Shown: positions 45,501 to 56,484, numbered from the stretch's first letter. The stretch is DNA of 64,000 nt from Scolanthus callimorphus (GCA_033964015.1 CM066918.1:28727387-28791386); one strand, 5' to 3'. The notes: generated by a model not told the origin, from the letters alone. Numbers and translations: made by a program.

Positions 45501-48500
45501 AAGACTTCCTAGTAACCAAGAATACGCCAATATAGCTTGCACGAGCAATCTAAGCGATCGCTATAATAAATCAGTTTTTTTTTCAGGCTTCTAACCGGAT
45601 TCGAACCGCAAAATTTTGATCAGTTCATAGTGAAATTGATTATTTGAACATCTAAGCCGATAAATCACAATGGTGCGGGTTTGTGGCTTACTCAGTTCAA
45701 ATCAGAAACAAAAAAAAAACATTCAATACGATTACTCGTATTTAGTTGGAGCGGATTTCAGATGACTATCGTGAGTAATTCGCAATTACTTTGTATTACT
45801 CCTATAGGTTTTTTTCAGATTGGTGTAAATTTCTTTGCGATTGGTTTCACTACAGTCATATGAAAACCGCTCTTTCAATTATGTCAGAATTGGCTATTTA
45901 TTGCGCTATGGTATTATGGTTTGTTAATATGGTTTGATTATTTTATATTCCAGGAGCTCCAAATACATGGAAAACGTAAGTTTGGTAAGATCTTGGACAG
46001 CTAAGAACTTTCTTGAAAATCATCTCGGAATAGTCTCGTACCTAGATTTCCGCGGAAGAGAAGGGTAGGGCAGGCAAGCTGAATGCAAGGCAATAAGCAA
46101 TTGATAAGGGGTGGTCCAGCTCGTGGAATTTCTTTGGAATTCTTTGGATTTTTTTTGAATTTCTTTGGAATTCTTTGGAATTTCTTTGGAATTTCTTTAA
46201 AAATTTTTGTCAAATCACACTAGTAAACGTTTTAAAATCCAAACGTTTTAAAATCACTCGCCTGCGGCTCGTGATTTTACAACGTTCTCATGTCTCTCCC
46301 AACATCACGCGTGCGCTGCGCCGATAAAGTCATAGAAAGTTGTGCTCTAATGCTTAAAAAGAATACTCACTCTTTCACGTTCTCATTTCTAGGTACTCCG
46401 GTACGCCCTCCCAGTATCTATATCAGAAGAATGGACAGGAAACATTCTGCCAGCCGTCGAATTTCAACATCAACGAGCATGCAACTGTTCATGTTATTGT
46501 ACCAGGTGGGACTTAAGAGCCTTTGACTGAACGCATTCATTGCTACAATAATTTCAATGACTGTCGGGTCCCAGAAATTTGTTTGGAATTTTTGGGAATT
46601 CTTTGGAATTTCTTTGGAATTTCTTGAATCTTTGGAATTTCTTTGGAATGTCTTTGGAATTCTTTGGAATTTCTTTGGAATTCTTGAATTTCTTTGGAAT
46701 TTCTTTGGAATTCTTTCGAATTATTGTACCAGGTTGGATACAGGAACCTTTAAGGCGTTTGTAGCGCTTAGTTCTTTAGAAAATAAGAGCGTACTTCATT
46801 GTGTTTATGTTTAGCCTAAAATTGCAGCCTTCCATTTACTCTCGGTCGTACCTACTCTACTATAAAGTCTGAATTCACAACGAGCTTGACAGAGATTACG
46901 TAATGGATGAGAAAATCTCCTGGTGAACTCATGAATTCAGACGTCTCTTCTCGCAACGTAGGTTACGATCAATAATGAAAGAACGGCAGAAATTCAGTCT
47001 AGTCTATGATAGTCTTGTAAATCTTTTTAGCTTGTCTAGTGTTATTCTATTTGCGCGCGCGGTAGCCGCTTTGAACATCAACAACATGGCGGGATGGTAT
47101 TGCTAAACCACTCATTGTCTTTGTTTAGTGAAAAACAAGGTCGATGGGTGCGTATTTTATTGATGACATGTCTGAGGTAATACTCATTGTCACTAAAGTG
47201 ATATAATTGATCAAGTCCTATCTGGGATCTAGGATTTTTCTCATACTCCTTCTCACTGCTAGTCAGATGGAAAGCGTTTTCAAGCATTGTCAAAGCCGGG
47301 AATTTCTGTATGTTAGGCAAGATGAATATAGCTTGATTGGAAAAATCATGATCAACGGTAGCAAGGGACTTAGCAGTGTTGTGTTTATGATGGTTTTAAA
47401 GGGGATAGCTGGGTAGAGGAGGATTAAGAAATCTAGAATGTCTAGATTGTTTGCGCGTCTACGTATTTGCACGCTCAGGGTGATCAAAGCCACCAATCGA
47501 CCATTGAAGGCCTACTCTGGGATCTCGCCTTATCATCTCGCAGCTCCTAATTGGCACACATCTTTTTTTTGTCTCGCCTTTCAATTGGACCATTTTCATG
47601 TCCTTATCTCTCTTTATCTCGCACAAACTCGCGGCGAGATAAGGCCCCAAGAGTAGGCCTCATTTGTATATATAAAGAACCAACACTTACCCGCTACCCA
47701 GCTAACCTAGATGCTGGTTATTCCTTTTAAATCACAGCTGTATTTACGAACACAAGATCCCCATCTAAACGTGATCATCGTAGACTTTGATAGCGACGAC
47801 ATCAATATCCATGCTGCATTGAAGAGGAGCGCTCTTAGAAGGTGAATGACGGCCGAGTTATAGCCACCCCCCCCCCCCCCCTCGGGAACTTCAAAGGGAT
47901 CAGACAATACATTGACCTCGATGTAGAGAGAGACTATCACGTTACGCTGTGGTCTACAATCTTTTGTATTCTGCTTGCATAATATGCTGTAAAAGCGCCC
48001 TTTGCAGCATATCAACAAAAATCGTTTCTCAAACCTCCAAACTTCCTAAATGGAAATACCATATTTTTAGAACATACAGAGACATTGTTAGTATCGGCAA
48101 TGAATGCTGCCATGCTTTTATACGCCAAAGGACCGAGCAGGAGCTGCCCCCCCCCCCCCCCCCAAAAAAAAGTAAATAAATAAAATAAAATAAAAATAAC
48201 ACACACAGGTAAACCACGAAAGTCGTCGGAAAACAACTTTTAAAGGCCCATCACCAACCGAGAGCCTTTGCGGACACTTAGCCAATCAGAGCACCCGAAA
48301 AAACAATGGATCAATTTGAAAACAAAAGAAACAGGGCGCAAAGGCTCCCGGTTGGTGATGGGTTTAACCCTGCACCGTAAAAAGAGTGAAAAAAAGGTTT
48401 GGAACAATGAGTCGGTGCCAGGTTTCATAGCAAGCTATCTCATGTAACGCCTGATAACGCATACCTTTCATGGGTACTGTTTTGCTTTGTTTAGGTTTAT

Positions 48501-51500
48501 TGCTACGGTCGCTAATTTCTCTTCAAGAGGTGCTTCAGGAAAGTTAATAATTTTGCGAAGATCTAAAGTCATTCATTTATTTCTTGTAGATATCATCTGA
48601 TAAAGCTCAAAGGTAAGAGAAGCTGTAAATTAAATTTAAATCGATTATAACCGTAAGAAGAAAAAAAGTTACTTCATGTGCCTACCCAGTCTCCAAACTT
48701 CACTCGCGTTTCCTGACAAGTGGTGGTGGCAAATAGAGGTATTACTTGATTGGCCGTTTTCACCACTAGAGACGAACAAATCGTCTGGACGGACAAATCG
48801 TCTCAAGACGGACAAATCGTCTGATGTGAAAACGGGACGAACAAATTTTCAGACGAACAAATCGTCTGAATTTGTTCGTCTGTTTGGCCGTCTAGGAAGA
48901 CGATTTTTCATAGACAACTTGTTCGTAAGACGAACAAATCGACTAAAGTCCGACCTGAATTCACACTAGACGTACAAAAGACGAACAAATCGTCAGACGA
49001 TTTGTCCGTCTAGACGATTTGTTCGTCTTTTAGTGTGAAAACGGCCATTGAGTGAAGCTTGAAGACTCTGCTACCAAGGTATGTTATTTGCATGTCAAAA
49101 GAAGAACGTTATATATTTTATAGGTGCTTTTCAGCGGGCATATGGATACAAGCTGGAGCCTCGTACGTCAAGGTAGATATATCTCTATGTTGACAAATAT
49201 TAGTTGATAATCTATAAAAAACAAACTTTATAGACGCCCGGACGTACCTCAGCTATGATAGTGTATGCAGAACAACAGGGACCTCAAGAGATCATCTGAC
49301 AGACTCGTTATACCAAGGAGGTTTTATTGATTATTGCGTGGGCGGACAAGGAAGTACTTTTCGGAATTTCTGGAACAGACCGACAGCCATCTTAATCCGG
49401 TTTGAATTCCCATGAAGGAAGGTCATGGCTTCGGTCCAATGTGCAGGGTCTTTGTAATTGAGGAGCAAGTGCTGCCTTTGCTCTAACATCTGCAAATGGA
49501 CCTTCGCGTCTTCAATGGCTGATTGCATTTTTAAACCGCACCGGGGGTTGAGGACCTATAGAAAATTTTCCACGGGGGTTGTATTGGACTTTGGAAATTC
49601 CACGGGAGGGGGTGAGTCTGGAGACTGGAAATTCCAAGGGGGAGGGGTAAAAAAGGTGACTTTCCAGGGACATTTTATCCAAAAATAAATTTTCCAGGGA
49701 TTGTTCCAGGGGCATTTAGCCAGAAAAAATGGAAATTCCAGGGGAGGGGGTCCTTTATGAGGTTGGAAATTCCAGGGAGGGGGTCTGTTTTACGAGTGGA
49801 AATTCCAGGGGGGAGGGTCTTTTTAAGGGGGGGTCCTCAACCCCCCCGGTGCGGTTTAAAAATGCAATCAGCCAATGCATCCGCTCAAGGGAGGGAGAAG
49901 GGAAGAGGGCTGCTAGGTGGCTATCCCAGCTCAATAACACCACTCGACACATTTAAACCGTATTTGAATAACATATCAAGATAGTTCCCTTGAAAAAGTG
50001 TCTACTTTCTTCAACTTCCTTATAAGGAAATATCTGCAAACTGTATTTGTTTTTTCGCTATTTTTATTGACCTAGAAAGCTTAAACTCAACCAGAACTCG
50101 GATACACTTGAGAAAAAAAGTTATGTGCATTTTCCACTGTGCTTTTCAAGGTCAAGAACCTGTAAACAAGGTAAACAAGACACGACATGAAACCCGCTCG
50201 ATCACAAAAATGACGACACTGTTATCTTGATATGTATATCTGTTTCTGGTTTTTCAGAATCCTCGTGACATAATCTTCATGTGCGATCTACACCTGGAGT
50301 TGCCTAACAACATGATCGACATCATTAGAAAGGTAACGCAATACATCATTAGAAAGATAACGCAATACCTGAAAGGTAACGCAATACATCATTTTAAAGG
50401 TAGCGCAATACATCATTAGAAATATAACGCAATACATCATAAGAAAGGTAACACAATACATTATTAGAAGTGTAACGCAATACATCATTAGAAAGGTAAC
50501 ACAACATTATTAGAAGTTAACGCAATACATCATTAGAAAGCTAACGCAAAAAATCATTAGAAAGGTAACGCAATACATCATTTTAAAGGTAACGCAATAC
50601 ATCATTAGAAATGTAACGCAATACATCATTAGAAATGTAACACAATACATTATTAGAAAGGTAACACAATACATCATTAGAAAGGTAACGCTATACATCA
50701 TAAGAAAGGTAACACGATAACTCGATTGATGATCGACATCGTTAAAAGATGATATTATTGACGCAATAATATTATTGACAGATGATTGACATCATTAGAA
50801 ATGTAATGCAATACATCATTAGGAGGGTAACGCAATCACGCAATCATTTGTACATAATCACGGTAGAAGAGGTCACCTTAGTCCTTTCACTTGTCCATTT
50901 TCTAGCACAACCGTGGAGGGTTACATGCATTTGCCCCGATAGTGACGCGTCTTCACTGCGGATTTACGCCTTCCATTCCATTTGGTAAGACTTTACTCTA
51001 TATCTAGTAATTTTTAGTTTAGTGAACAATATTTTTCGAGTACCCGAGTGAATCTTTATGAATTTCTTTCATGAGCGCTTTGATAATTATTAATTTAAAA
51101 AAAAATACATTGTGTTTTGGCAATTTGCAGTGCCAAAAGCTGGTGAAAACCGGATTGCATGGTTGAAGTCGAATATATATATATGATATAACTTCCAAGT
51201 CCCACGCAGTGAAATGTCAATGGCTTATGGGCACATGCGCTTCATTTAGAGATACCTGAAGCTAACACTCTCCCTAACTATTATCCATGATCGCGGTTGA
51301 AAGTTTGTTTTTCAGTGCAAATGTTATGAAGATATTTCACCAGACCACTCTAGTAAATTGTTCCCTGTTCGTTTTCAGGTTTCTGGGAGCTGCAAGGCTA
51401 TGGACTATTTGCAATGTACAAGTCCGCCTTCCGGCTTGTGGGCGGCATGAACTACCGAGATTTTGGGACGAGATGGGGAGGGGAGGACTGGGAACTGCTC

Positions 51501-53053
51501 GACAGGTGAGAGAGCCTTGGGACGAGATGGGGATGGGAGGACTGGGAACTGTCGACAGGTGAGAGAGCCTTGGGACGAGATGGGGAGGGGAGACTGGGAA
51601 CTGCTCGACAGGTGAGAGAGCCTTGGACGAGATGGGGAGGGGAGGACTGGGAACTGCTCGACAGGTGAGAGAGCCTTGGCGTGTAATACTTAACAAATGT
51701 CCTCTGATTTTAAGAGGACATACCACGGAATCATGAGAACATTTGTTTTATACACAACAAAAAGGCAAAAATAAAAAGGCAAAGCAGCGCGCGCGCAGCG
51801 AAACGGTGTTTTCGTTGGTTCTTTTTAGCGCGCGCGCTTATGATGGCGCGTTCCGTGGTATGTCCTCTTATGTACCCACGGCTGAGAGCCAATCAGAATT
51901 CGAGAAACGCGCGCGTTGTGGTATAAAGTGTGATAGTTCAACCTCCTTTCTCTTCAGCCAATTGATCCCTATCTCAAACTCCTTCCTCTTGCCCTCTTGC
52001 CTCTGACAAAAAAAATCACATTCCTTAGACATCAGTTTTTCTCTTCATGCGTTTCAGGTCTGCCCTCTCGCCTCCTTCACTTGCATACCTCTTCCCTCTA
52101 TTCTGACCCCTCCCTTGGCATCAGATTACTAGATATCCAGGCGATGTCATGAATCGTGGAACTTCGCGCGGGGCGTTTATGGGATACGCATCCACTGTAC
52201 AACCCCCAAGGCGTGATGTAGAGGGCCTCCGAAAGGCAATATTTTCAAACTAACTAACCTTTAATGCTCCAACCTTCTTAGGCCAGTTTTAGACGCTGAA
52301 CCTAATTCTGGTCGCACTAAATGTCAATTTCCATTGTCTTTTAGTTATTGTCTCGAGCTCATTTGCATTAGGAACGGCACTATCTGCCGTGCCAACGCCG
52401 CACTACTGCTGCGCGAAATAACAACTTTGAATCCTTCCAGCGCTCCTAAAATCAGGGCAGGGATCTTCTCCATTCACCAGACAGTCTATATTAACCTCAT
52501 AAAATCACTGGTATCGAAATTACTTGTTTTTAGTGGCTAATAAATCAAATCAATTTAGCGCGACAGAATTAAGTTCGACGTTTAAAACGGGCCTTAGGTG
52601 CCGTGTTATAAACACTTAGTATTGTTTGTTATTGATTATTTCACAGAGTCCTTGCAAACAAAATGGAAGTGGAAAGACTCGCATCCCAAACTTCTACCAC
52701 TTCTATCATTCCAAGAAAGGCATGTGGGGAACCCCTACCCTTGACGTGGCGTCTAGCGATGTCCCCGCTACTACAGCAGTGAAAATCAAATAATACCAAC
52801 ATACAACGAGGACGATAATCAAGACGATACAACATCAGATACGAGTTATGTCCAAATCAAGGCGGATAGTGAGGACATTAATAACATGGACACGGTTAAG
52901 AGTAGGCAGACTGGCAAGAAAAGGCGACCAGCTAGAATGCACAAGGCGGGCAGGAAAAGCAGAGAAAGAAGAACTGTTAACGAAAAAAGAATTTGGGAAG
53001 AAAGAAGAACTATCAACGAGAAGAGAACTCGTGAAAGAAGGAATGAGGAATAA
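36569..53053 (+). CDS. PA14-domain beta-1,4-N-acetylgalactosaminyltransferase (B4GALNT3/4 type), 17 exons with many 1-nt breaks
   Basis: Exons: 36569-36614, 36755-36844, 39957-40068, 40669-40855, 41907-43896 (possibly with an intron about 43347-43542), 44863-44918, 45035-45113, 45954-45975, 46393-46505, 47129-47176, 47738-47841, 48590-48612, 49124-49172, 50258-50332, 50906-50984, 51379-51505, 52647-53053. The order is a short basic N-terminus, a PA14 domain (exons 4-5), a charged linker, then a CHGN-type transferase domain (exons 5-17). The family adds GalNAc in beta-1,4 linkage to GlcNAc on Golgi glycoproteins. All splice sites are canonical, but about 16 single-base deletions must be assumed to keep frame. 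No transmembrane anchor is visible in exons 1-3, unlike the known type II enzymes; an anchor exon may be missed in the 36845-39956 intron. The C-terminus has an extra acidic-then-basic tail of about 90 residues. Confidence 0.88.
40890..41466. repeat. 31-bp minisatellite, about 18 copies, each with an ATTGG box
   Basis: The unit GTGAAACTCGTACTCTGATT continues GGTCGGCACTA. It starts about 25 bp after the exon-4 donor. Every unit contains ATTGG, an inverted CCAAT box. A different array with ATTGGT in each unit lies before exon 6 (44710-44850). Confidence 0.9.
41500..41625. mobile_element. MITE family A, copy 4 (short)
   Basis: Left half matches family A (TTCTCGTACCCAGAGCTCCC, GGCTCTGGTGACA); the right end is a shortened inverted counterpart ending near CCAGGGAACTCT. 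It directly follows the 31-bp array in the intron before exon 5. Confidence 0.65.
43416..43541. mobile_element. MITE family A, copy 5, at the linker-coding segment of the GalNAc-transferase
   Basis: The copy begins TCGTATACCCAGAGCTCCCC and keeps GGCTCTGATCACAG and GATTGGCTGAC; the right part is lost. Coding-like sequence flanks it on both sides. A donor-like CAG|GTATTT at 43346-43347 and an acceptor CACAG ending at 43542 would remove it as an intron; otherwise it interrupts the exon. Confidence 0.6.
44065..44850. repeat. Foldback and ATTGGT-containing repeats before exon 6
   Basis: 44110-44235 holds a small palindrome (ATAGAATCCTATGATATCTC and complement). From 44710 to 44850 a unit of about 30 bp, GCTCTTATTGGTTCATACGA-type, is repeated about four times and runs to within 25 bp of the exon-6 acceptor. 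Confidence 0.7.
45345..45420 (-). mobile_element. LINE-like 3' tail with CATAG repeats
   Basis: Read on the minus strand, a segment ending in CCCAATAAATCTATGC is followed by CTATG simple repeats, the 3' structure seen at several other places in the window. Confidence 0.4.
45748..45873. mobile_element. Palindromic MITE family C (GAGCGGATTTCAGATGACT)
   Basis: The left end GAGCGGATTTCAGATGACT pairs with the right end AGTCATATGAAAACCGCTC; inner arms include ATTACTTTGTATTACT-like sequence. Related full or partial copies are at 57071-57190, 40112-40160, 34944-35005 and 10640-10780. Confidence 0.75.
46125..46725. repeat. TTTGGAATTTC microsatellite-like blocks flanking exon 9
   Basis: Blocks of TTCTTTGGAATTTCTTTGGA lie at about 46130-46200 and 46577-46722, one on each side of exon 9 (46393-46505). 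Confidence 0.8.
47508..47662. mobile_element. Foldback element with AGGCCTACTCT ends
   Basis: AGGCCTACTCTGGGATCTCG on the left pairs with the inverted right end ending CAAGAGTAGGCCT. It lies in the intron between GalNAc-transferase exons 10 and 11. Confidence 0.75.
48755..49047. mobile_element. MITE built of ACGAACAAATCGTC units
   Basis: The ends GGCCGTTTTCACCACTAGA and TTAGTGTGAAAACGGCC are inverted; ATT flanks both sides. The interior is a dense array of GACGAACAAATCGTCT in both orientations, so the whole element can fold in many registers. Confidence 0.85.
49331..49528 (-). pseudogene. Uncharacterised coding-like fragment antisense in GalNAc-transferase intron 13
   Basis: The 65-codon frame contains [27 protein letters not shown] and a stop. 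Its residue composition looks protein-like, unlike the repeat frames around it. It begins inside the left arm of the 49513-49877 element, so the upstream part is missing. I do not recognise the family; a decayed retrocopy or element protein is possible. Confidence 0.3.
49513..49877. mobile_element. Element with long TIRs and GGAAATTCCAGGG repeats
   Basis: The left end CAATGGCTGATTGCATTTTT and the right end AAAAATGCAATCAGCCAATG are inverted, continuing into the GGGGGTTGAGGACC arms. The interior repeats GGAAATTCCAGGGGAGGGGG about five times. Confidence 0.85.
50258..51505 (+). other. Catalytic exons 14-16 of the GalNAc-transferase
   Basis: Exon 14 encodes [16 protein letters not shown], in which the DLH is the expected metal/UDP-sugar site. 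Exon 15 gives [11 protein letters not shown]. Exon 16 gives [16 protein letters not shown], then GGMNYRDFG and [11 protein letters not shown], the acceptor/catalytic motif of the beta-1,4-GalNAc and chondroitin transferases. These three exons need no frame correction. Exons 14 and 16 each have their 3' end and donor repeated in the following intron. Confidence 0.9.
50320..50850. repeat. 24-bp tandem array copying the exon-14 end and its splice donor
   Basis: The unit CATCATTAGAAAG|GTAACGCAATA contains the last 13 bases of exon 14 and the first bases of the intron. About 20 units follow the true donor (50332/50333), most still reading AAAG|GTAACG or a one-base variant. Short indels vary the spacing. 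Confidence 0.92.
51452..51675. repeat. 54-bp tandem array copying the exon-16 end (WGGEDWE) and its donor
   Basis: Four units run from TTGGGACGAGATGGGGAGGG to GACAG|GTGAGAGAGCC. The first unit is the real exon end; three more lie in the intron, each able to encode [15 protein letters not shown] sequence (with 1-bp indels in some) and each with an intact GTGAGA donor. Confidence 0.92.
51709..51873. mobile_element. Foldback element with TAAGAGGACATACCACGG ends
   Basis: Left TAAGAGGACATACCACGGAA and right TTCCGTGGTATGTCCTCTTA are exact complements. The interior is rich in GCGCGC. It starts about 35 bp after the 54-bp donor array. Confidence 0.85.
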
Positions 53054-53106
53054 TACTCGTGGCCGTAGTAGACATCAAGCTTGGTACACACTAGAGACCA
53101 ATGGCA

Positions 53107-53606
53107 GGGACTAGTCCCATGAAATTACCAAGGGACATACAGGGACTAGTCCCATGAAATTACTAAGGGACATACAGGGACTAGTCCCATGAAATTACTA
53201 AGGGACATACAGGGACTAGTCCCATGAAATTACTAAGGGACATACAGTGATTAATCCCATGGAATTACCAAGGGACATGCAGGGACTAGTCCCATGAAAT
53301 TACTAAGGGACATACAGTGATTAATCCCATGGAATTACCAAGGACATGCAGGGACTAGTCCCATGGAATTACTAAGGGACATGCAGGGACTAGTCCCATG
53401 GATTACTAAGGGACATGCAGGGACTAGTCCCATGGAATTACTAAGGGACATGCAGGGACTAGTCCCATGGAATTACTAAGGGACATGCAGGGACTAGTCC
53501 CATGAAATTACTAAGGGACATCCAGGGACTAATCCGATGGAATTACTAAGGGTCATCCAGGGACACGTCCATGGAATTACTAAGGACATACAGGACAGGT
53601 CCATGG
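53107..53606. repeat. 35-bp minisatellite in the 3' flank of the GalNAc-transferase, about 14 copies
   Basis: Units contain CAGGGACTAGTCCCATG followed by AATTACTAAGGGACAT. Each unit carries the palindrome GGGACTAGTCCC. It begins about 55 bp after the stop codon and probably lies in the 3' UTR. Confidence 0.9.
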
Positions 53607-54557
53607 TGAACGCGACCTTTTACCGGTAGTACATTGAAAAAGAAAATTAGATTCATATTTTTAAAATTCCTTATTTAAAATTCTTAATGTTGCGTGCCTC
53701 AGAGGCTGGCCTGGTATGTGAAAATACAAGCGGCAATTCATTTGTCATTGGCACACGGATACATAAGCAAACTGCAAGAGAGGCATTGCTGGAGATACCA
53801 TAGCTAGCATGCTTGTGTGTTCTTATCGCTTACTGTGCGACTACATCAACCGGTCCATTTTTTAAGAAGTTAGCCAACCAGAAAGCGAGTACAGAACAAA
53901 GGATCCTGACTTTCTTGAGATCTCAGGCATTCGCTTTTCTCTAAAAATTGTGAAAATTATGAGCAAAAATCACTTCAAAACACTTAATTACTCATCGCCA
54001 AACGTAGTTCAAGTATTGAATTTCCTAAAAATGGTTTGAATCTTTGAGTGACAATTTTTCTACGGGTTGGCCCGGTTGACGTAGTCGCACAGTTAAACGC
54101 AATCTGTTCGCTGACCGGCGCCATCTTGGATTTAAGCAGCGCGCGGTCCCGGGGCGAGCGAAAACATCGAGCGAGGACTGGACACGGTCGCTCCGGGATC
54201 GCGCGCTCCTCAACACCTTAGATGGCGCCCGACGAGCGAACGGACCGGGTTTTCCGCGATAGTATCACCCAGCAAACCGCCAAATAAACAATAGCCTTCC
54301 TACATTCTAATTGTCAAAGTGCAGCTTGTTTGTATAGTTATCGGTATGATTTTATACAGAGAATCCATAAATATTAATTGTCATCAAATGATTTCGTGAT
54401 TTTCATAATTGAATACCTTTCCAAGCATATTCCACACACAGGGTTCCCTGAAAATAAGGCCCTATGTGTGATATAAGTTCTTCTGTTGGTCTTATTTCAA
54501 CAACAACACAAATCGAAGCTCCTACAAGCTTATTTTTGGAAGTTAACTCGTTACAGA

Positions 54558-54706
54558 TGTTAGGCCTAGAGCATACGTCGAATTATGGTCGCGTCGATTT
54601 CATTTTTTTCAAAATGTACCGAATCGTTACACTTTCAAATAACAAATTATCTATTGTTTTGAATGCATTCGACGCGACTCTAATTCGACGTATGCCCTAG
54701 GCCTTA
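54558..54706. mobile_element. Foldback element with TTAGGCCTAGAGCATACG ends
   Basis: The left end TTAGGCCTAGAGCATACGTC pairs with the right end GACGTATGCCCTAGGCCTTA, and the arms continue through GTCGCGTCGA. Confidence 0.85.
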
Positions 54707-55193
54707 CTCGTGACTATGACTATTAGTAGAAACCAATTCGCATACTATCACGAATCCTGCAATCTGATTGGCTCGGCTATATCTATTTAACAAATATTCC
54801 TCGAGGCCGGGTAGCGAAAAGTGTCGGATTTAAAAGCCAGAAAAAGGCAAATGAGCAGACCAGAAAACGTTTTTGGTTATACAATTGGCCTTACTAAAAC
54901 AATTATTCTTCTCGCCCTCATGGCCTCTGAGTCAATAGCCCATTCGGGCTCCCCTCAGTGCTCGAGGAATAATTGTTAATTAGCAGAAACCCACTCGCGT
55001 ACTATCACGAATCCTGCAATCTGATTGGCTCCGCTACTCACTATCTTTCACGTAATAGATAGTGAGTAGCGAAAACGCTACCGTAAAACCCTCAAAAAGG
55101 TAGTACCATGCTAGTGGGTTTCTGCTAAAACACTTTAAAACCACTCGTTCTCGTCTTTTGATCAAGTCAATCTACTGACATATCTCATATTTC

Positions 55194-55490
55194 AGGAAGG
55201 AGGGGCTGGTGGAAATGAGGGGGCCCCCCTTTCATGTCCGTATTTGTTTAGGTGGCCCCACCCTCTTTTGATATGAAAGTGAGTGTACATAGTGACATAC
55301 TGTAATGCCAAGCCTTAAGATAGACATTGAGTTGTAGTTGTACTGTGTATTTTCTTACCTACAGCAAGCTATAAAAAATACAAACTCTGGTATGTGCCTG
55401 TATTTTTAGGGGCGTATTTTTGGGGGGTGGCCAACCCTTTGAGGCCGTATTTTTATGGGTGACGGACCCCCCTCATTTCCGCCAGCCTCC
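55194..55490. mobile_element. Element with CAGGAAGGAGGGGCTGG ends
   Basis: The left arm CAGGAAGGAGGGGCTGGTGG, then AAATGAGGGGG, is inverted at the right as CCCCCTCATTTCC then GCCAGCCTCCCTG. Interior GTATTTTT motifs recur. Confidence 0.8.
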
Positions 55491-55706
55491 CTGAAAAAAA
55501 AAAAATGAACGGTCCCTAATCCCTTTTCATTCTAGAATTTAAATTTTCATTATTTTCAATAAAGATATAGTTAGCATACTCAACTATCGACCAATGGAAA
55601 GTGTTGTTCATCAAGAATAGATCTGGGTCTCATTCTTTGACTAAGCCGCTTGTATTCACTTTGCCTTTAGTTTTCGACATTCCTGACATCCGGTCTAAAA
55701 TAAGTA

Positions 55707-55842
55707 TATGAGCAACTGCAACGCGAAATCCCTACGGCGGTTTTGCGCAAGCGAAATGCCAAACTTGAGATCGTGCCTCGCAGTCCTTGAAAAAGTAGCC
55801 CTGTTTTGGGAATAGCCTGTTTCGCGTTTCAACTGCTCATAT
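55707..55842. mobile_element. Foldback element with TGAGCAACTGCAACGCG ends
   Basis: TATGAGCAACTGCAACGCGA at the left pairs with CGCGTTTCAACTGCTCATA at the right; the centre is unpaired. Confidence 0.7.
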
Positions 55843-56484
55843 CGTAATAAAAATATACTGTTAGCCTAACAAAGGACTACATTTACTGAATTATTAACTT
55901 ATTGGACTTAAGCATATTTTAACAACCTTGGATAATTTATCGATAAAACAAAATTGCGTATTGCGTAACGGTAAATTGAAAACCAATCGATCGCTGGTTG
56001 GTACATTAATATCAACGGATGACGTCAACGTGAAAGCGCTATCGGATTGCCCATGCACCTCACTGAAAAACAATACAATAGAAACACGAGGATAAACTAG
56101 AAAACACAGAGATGCATCAAGCCAATGACGTCTTTCGAATAGCCTGCGTAGCAAGTATTCCCGTTGGAGTTTTCAGTACGAGAAACTCGGGCGAGATTTG
56201 CGCGGCCAAAACTCGCTCGTCGAACTAATTCTCGCCGCTTTCCCCTCTGTTTTCTCTTGGTTTCTTTTCCCTGAAAACACACGGGGCGGGGAACGCTCGC
56301 TATGCAGGTTATCTTGCGCGCGTCCATGAAAGCGAGGTCGCGGGGCGAAGCGCGCGCGCTCATCTTGAACAGTCAACGTTTATATATTTTTGGCGCGCGG
56401 GATTCCTATGTTCCCTGCGACACAGGAATCCCGCGCTCCAAAAAATCAAATATCCGAAAAAACCTGCTGGAGGCTGGACAGCTG

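Noticed and set aside
45583..45660. tRNA-like segment (GGTTCGAATCC on the minus strand)
   Set aside because: The T-arm resembles a tRNA but the D-arm and acceptor pairing fail; at most a decayed tRNA-derived SINE.
47078..47320. 80-codon antisense frame over GalNAc-transferase exon 10
   Set aside because: It overlaps a real exon on the other strand and shows no domain.
50288..50701. Met/Tyr/Cys-rich open frames antisense to intron 14
   Set aside because: They are the reverse reading of the 24-bp donor array.
39957..53053. Programmed ribosomal frameshifting as the cause of the many frame breaks
   Set aside because: Breaks share no slippery sequence or common context, are too many, and fall in varied short homopolymers; assembly deletions explain them more simply.
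54025..54216. 63-codon Arg-rich minus frame
   Set aside because: It lies in a GC-rich foldback element (54112-54232) and has no recognisable motif.
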